From: an uncultured Bacillaceae bacterium
Lineage (GTDB): Bacteria > Bacillota > Bacilli > Bacillales > Caldibacillaceae
Length of the DNA stretch: 5,442 nucleotides
NCBI GenBank assembly: GCA_937951955.1
Contig: CALGAD010000086.1
Coordinates: 1 to 5,442, forward strand
Reading direction: 5' to 3'
The notes beneath the pieces are model-generated. The model worked only from the letters and a program-made list of their open reading frames with translations, was not told the DNA's origin and did no database searches. The position numbers and the translations under genes are program-made. This document shows positions 5,300 through 5,442 of the stretch, piece after piece. Within the stretch, counting starts at the first letter, position 1. Every line of letters begins with the position of its first letter.

Positions 5300-5314
5300 C
5301 TTACTTTTAGTAAG
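5300..5314. promoter_or_regulatory. Palindromic operator candidate in the YceI leader
   Basis: CTTACT-TTT-AGTAAG is a perfect 6-3-6 inverted repeat; after one mismatch two more pairs extend it to 5298-5316 or so. It lies between the predicted transcription start (near 5321) and the ribosome binding site (5281-5286), a classic position for a repressor. The HxlR protein encoded next door is the obvious candidate, but this is unproven. Confidence 0.5.
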
Positions 5315-5327
5315 TAACTCAATTCAT

Positions 5328-5356
5328 ACTATAATTTTTCAATCTGTCTAAGTCAA
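5328..5356 (-). promoter_or_regulatory. Sigma-A-type promoter of the YceI gene
   Basis: Read leftward, TTGACT (5351-5356) and TATAGT (5328-5333), each one mismatch from consensus, are separated by exactly 17 bases. This is the best promoter in the window. Just upstream (5357-5390) are three A/T-tracts (AAAAAATTT, AAAATTT, AAAAATTTT), which could act as an UP element or bend the DNA. Confidence 0.78.
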
Positions 5357-5442
5357 CTTAAAAAATTTGAAAATTTGCGAAAAATTTTATGAAGCGATTA
5401 TTGATTTGTTACAGAATTTTGGACAGGGACTCGTTTACTTTT

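Noticed and set aside
5070..5351. Rightward 93-codon ORF across the YceI gene and its promoter
   Set aside because: It is antisense to a conserved gene and would run through its promoter and operator.
5389..5442. Rightward ORF beginning MKRLLICYRIL, open to the window end; also a leftward frame ending near 5398
   Set aside because: There is no Shine-Dalgarno before the ATG and too little sequence to judge; neither frame can be supported from this window.

Overview
The window is ordinary chromosomal DNA from a low-GC, Gram-positive, spore-former-type bacterium, most likely a member of the Bacillaceae. The signs are the A+T-rich composition, strong purine-rich ribosome binding sites (AGGAGG, AAAGGAGA, GAGGTG), TTG as well as ATG starts, sigma-A-like promoters, compact hairpin terminators with U-tracts, and proteins of Bacillus type (ThiT behind a TPP riboswitch, a membrane-anchored HtrA protease, an HxlR-family regulator). 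No mobile element, tRNA, rRNA or CRISPR array is visible, and no gene looks recently acquired.

Layout, left to right. (1) A leftward gene for an unrecognised, very acidic 164-residue protein (11-505) has no Shine-Dalgarno of its own. It is preceded by a well-initiated 23-codon ORF (569-640) in the same frame, ended by TAG. (2) A rightward Cof-type HAD phosphatase (848-1717) with a TTG start. (3) A two-way terminator (1728-1762) shared with the convergent thiamine transporter gene thiT (1776-2366). (4) The thiT leader holds a complete TPP riboswitch (2444-2547), then a hairpin that buries the thiT Shine-Dalgarno and is followed directly by seven T's. (5) A leftward HtrA/DegP-type serine protease (2754-4043) with its own terminator (2669-2710). 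(6) A divergent HxlR-family regulator (4336-4698) whose promoter is covered by an inverted repeat. (7) A two-way terminator (4703-4735). (8) A convergent leftward YceI-family lipid-binding protein (4739-5272), with a clear promoter and a perfect 6-3-6 palindrome between the transcription start and the ribosome binding site.

Functionally this looks like several single-gene transcription units rather than one operon. thiT is a thiamine-salvage unit shut off by thiamine pyrophosphate. The HAD phosphatase next to it may or may not be linked to thiamine chemistry. HtrA is an extracytoplasmic protein-quality protease. The HxlR regulator, which keeps the N-terminal cysteine typical of redox and electrophile sensors, and the YceI protein form a plausible stress-response pair, but nothing proves that one controls the other. 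I see no clearly new multi-gene system. The points most worth a second look are the thiT expression platform, the coupled small ORFs ahead of the acidic protein, and the operator-like repeats at hxlR and yceI.
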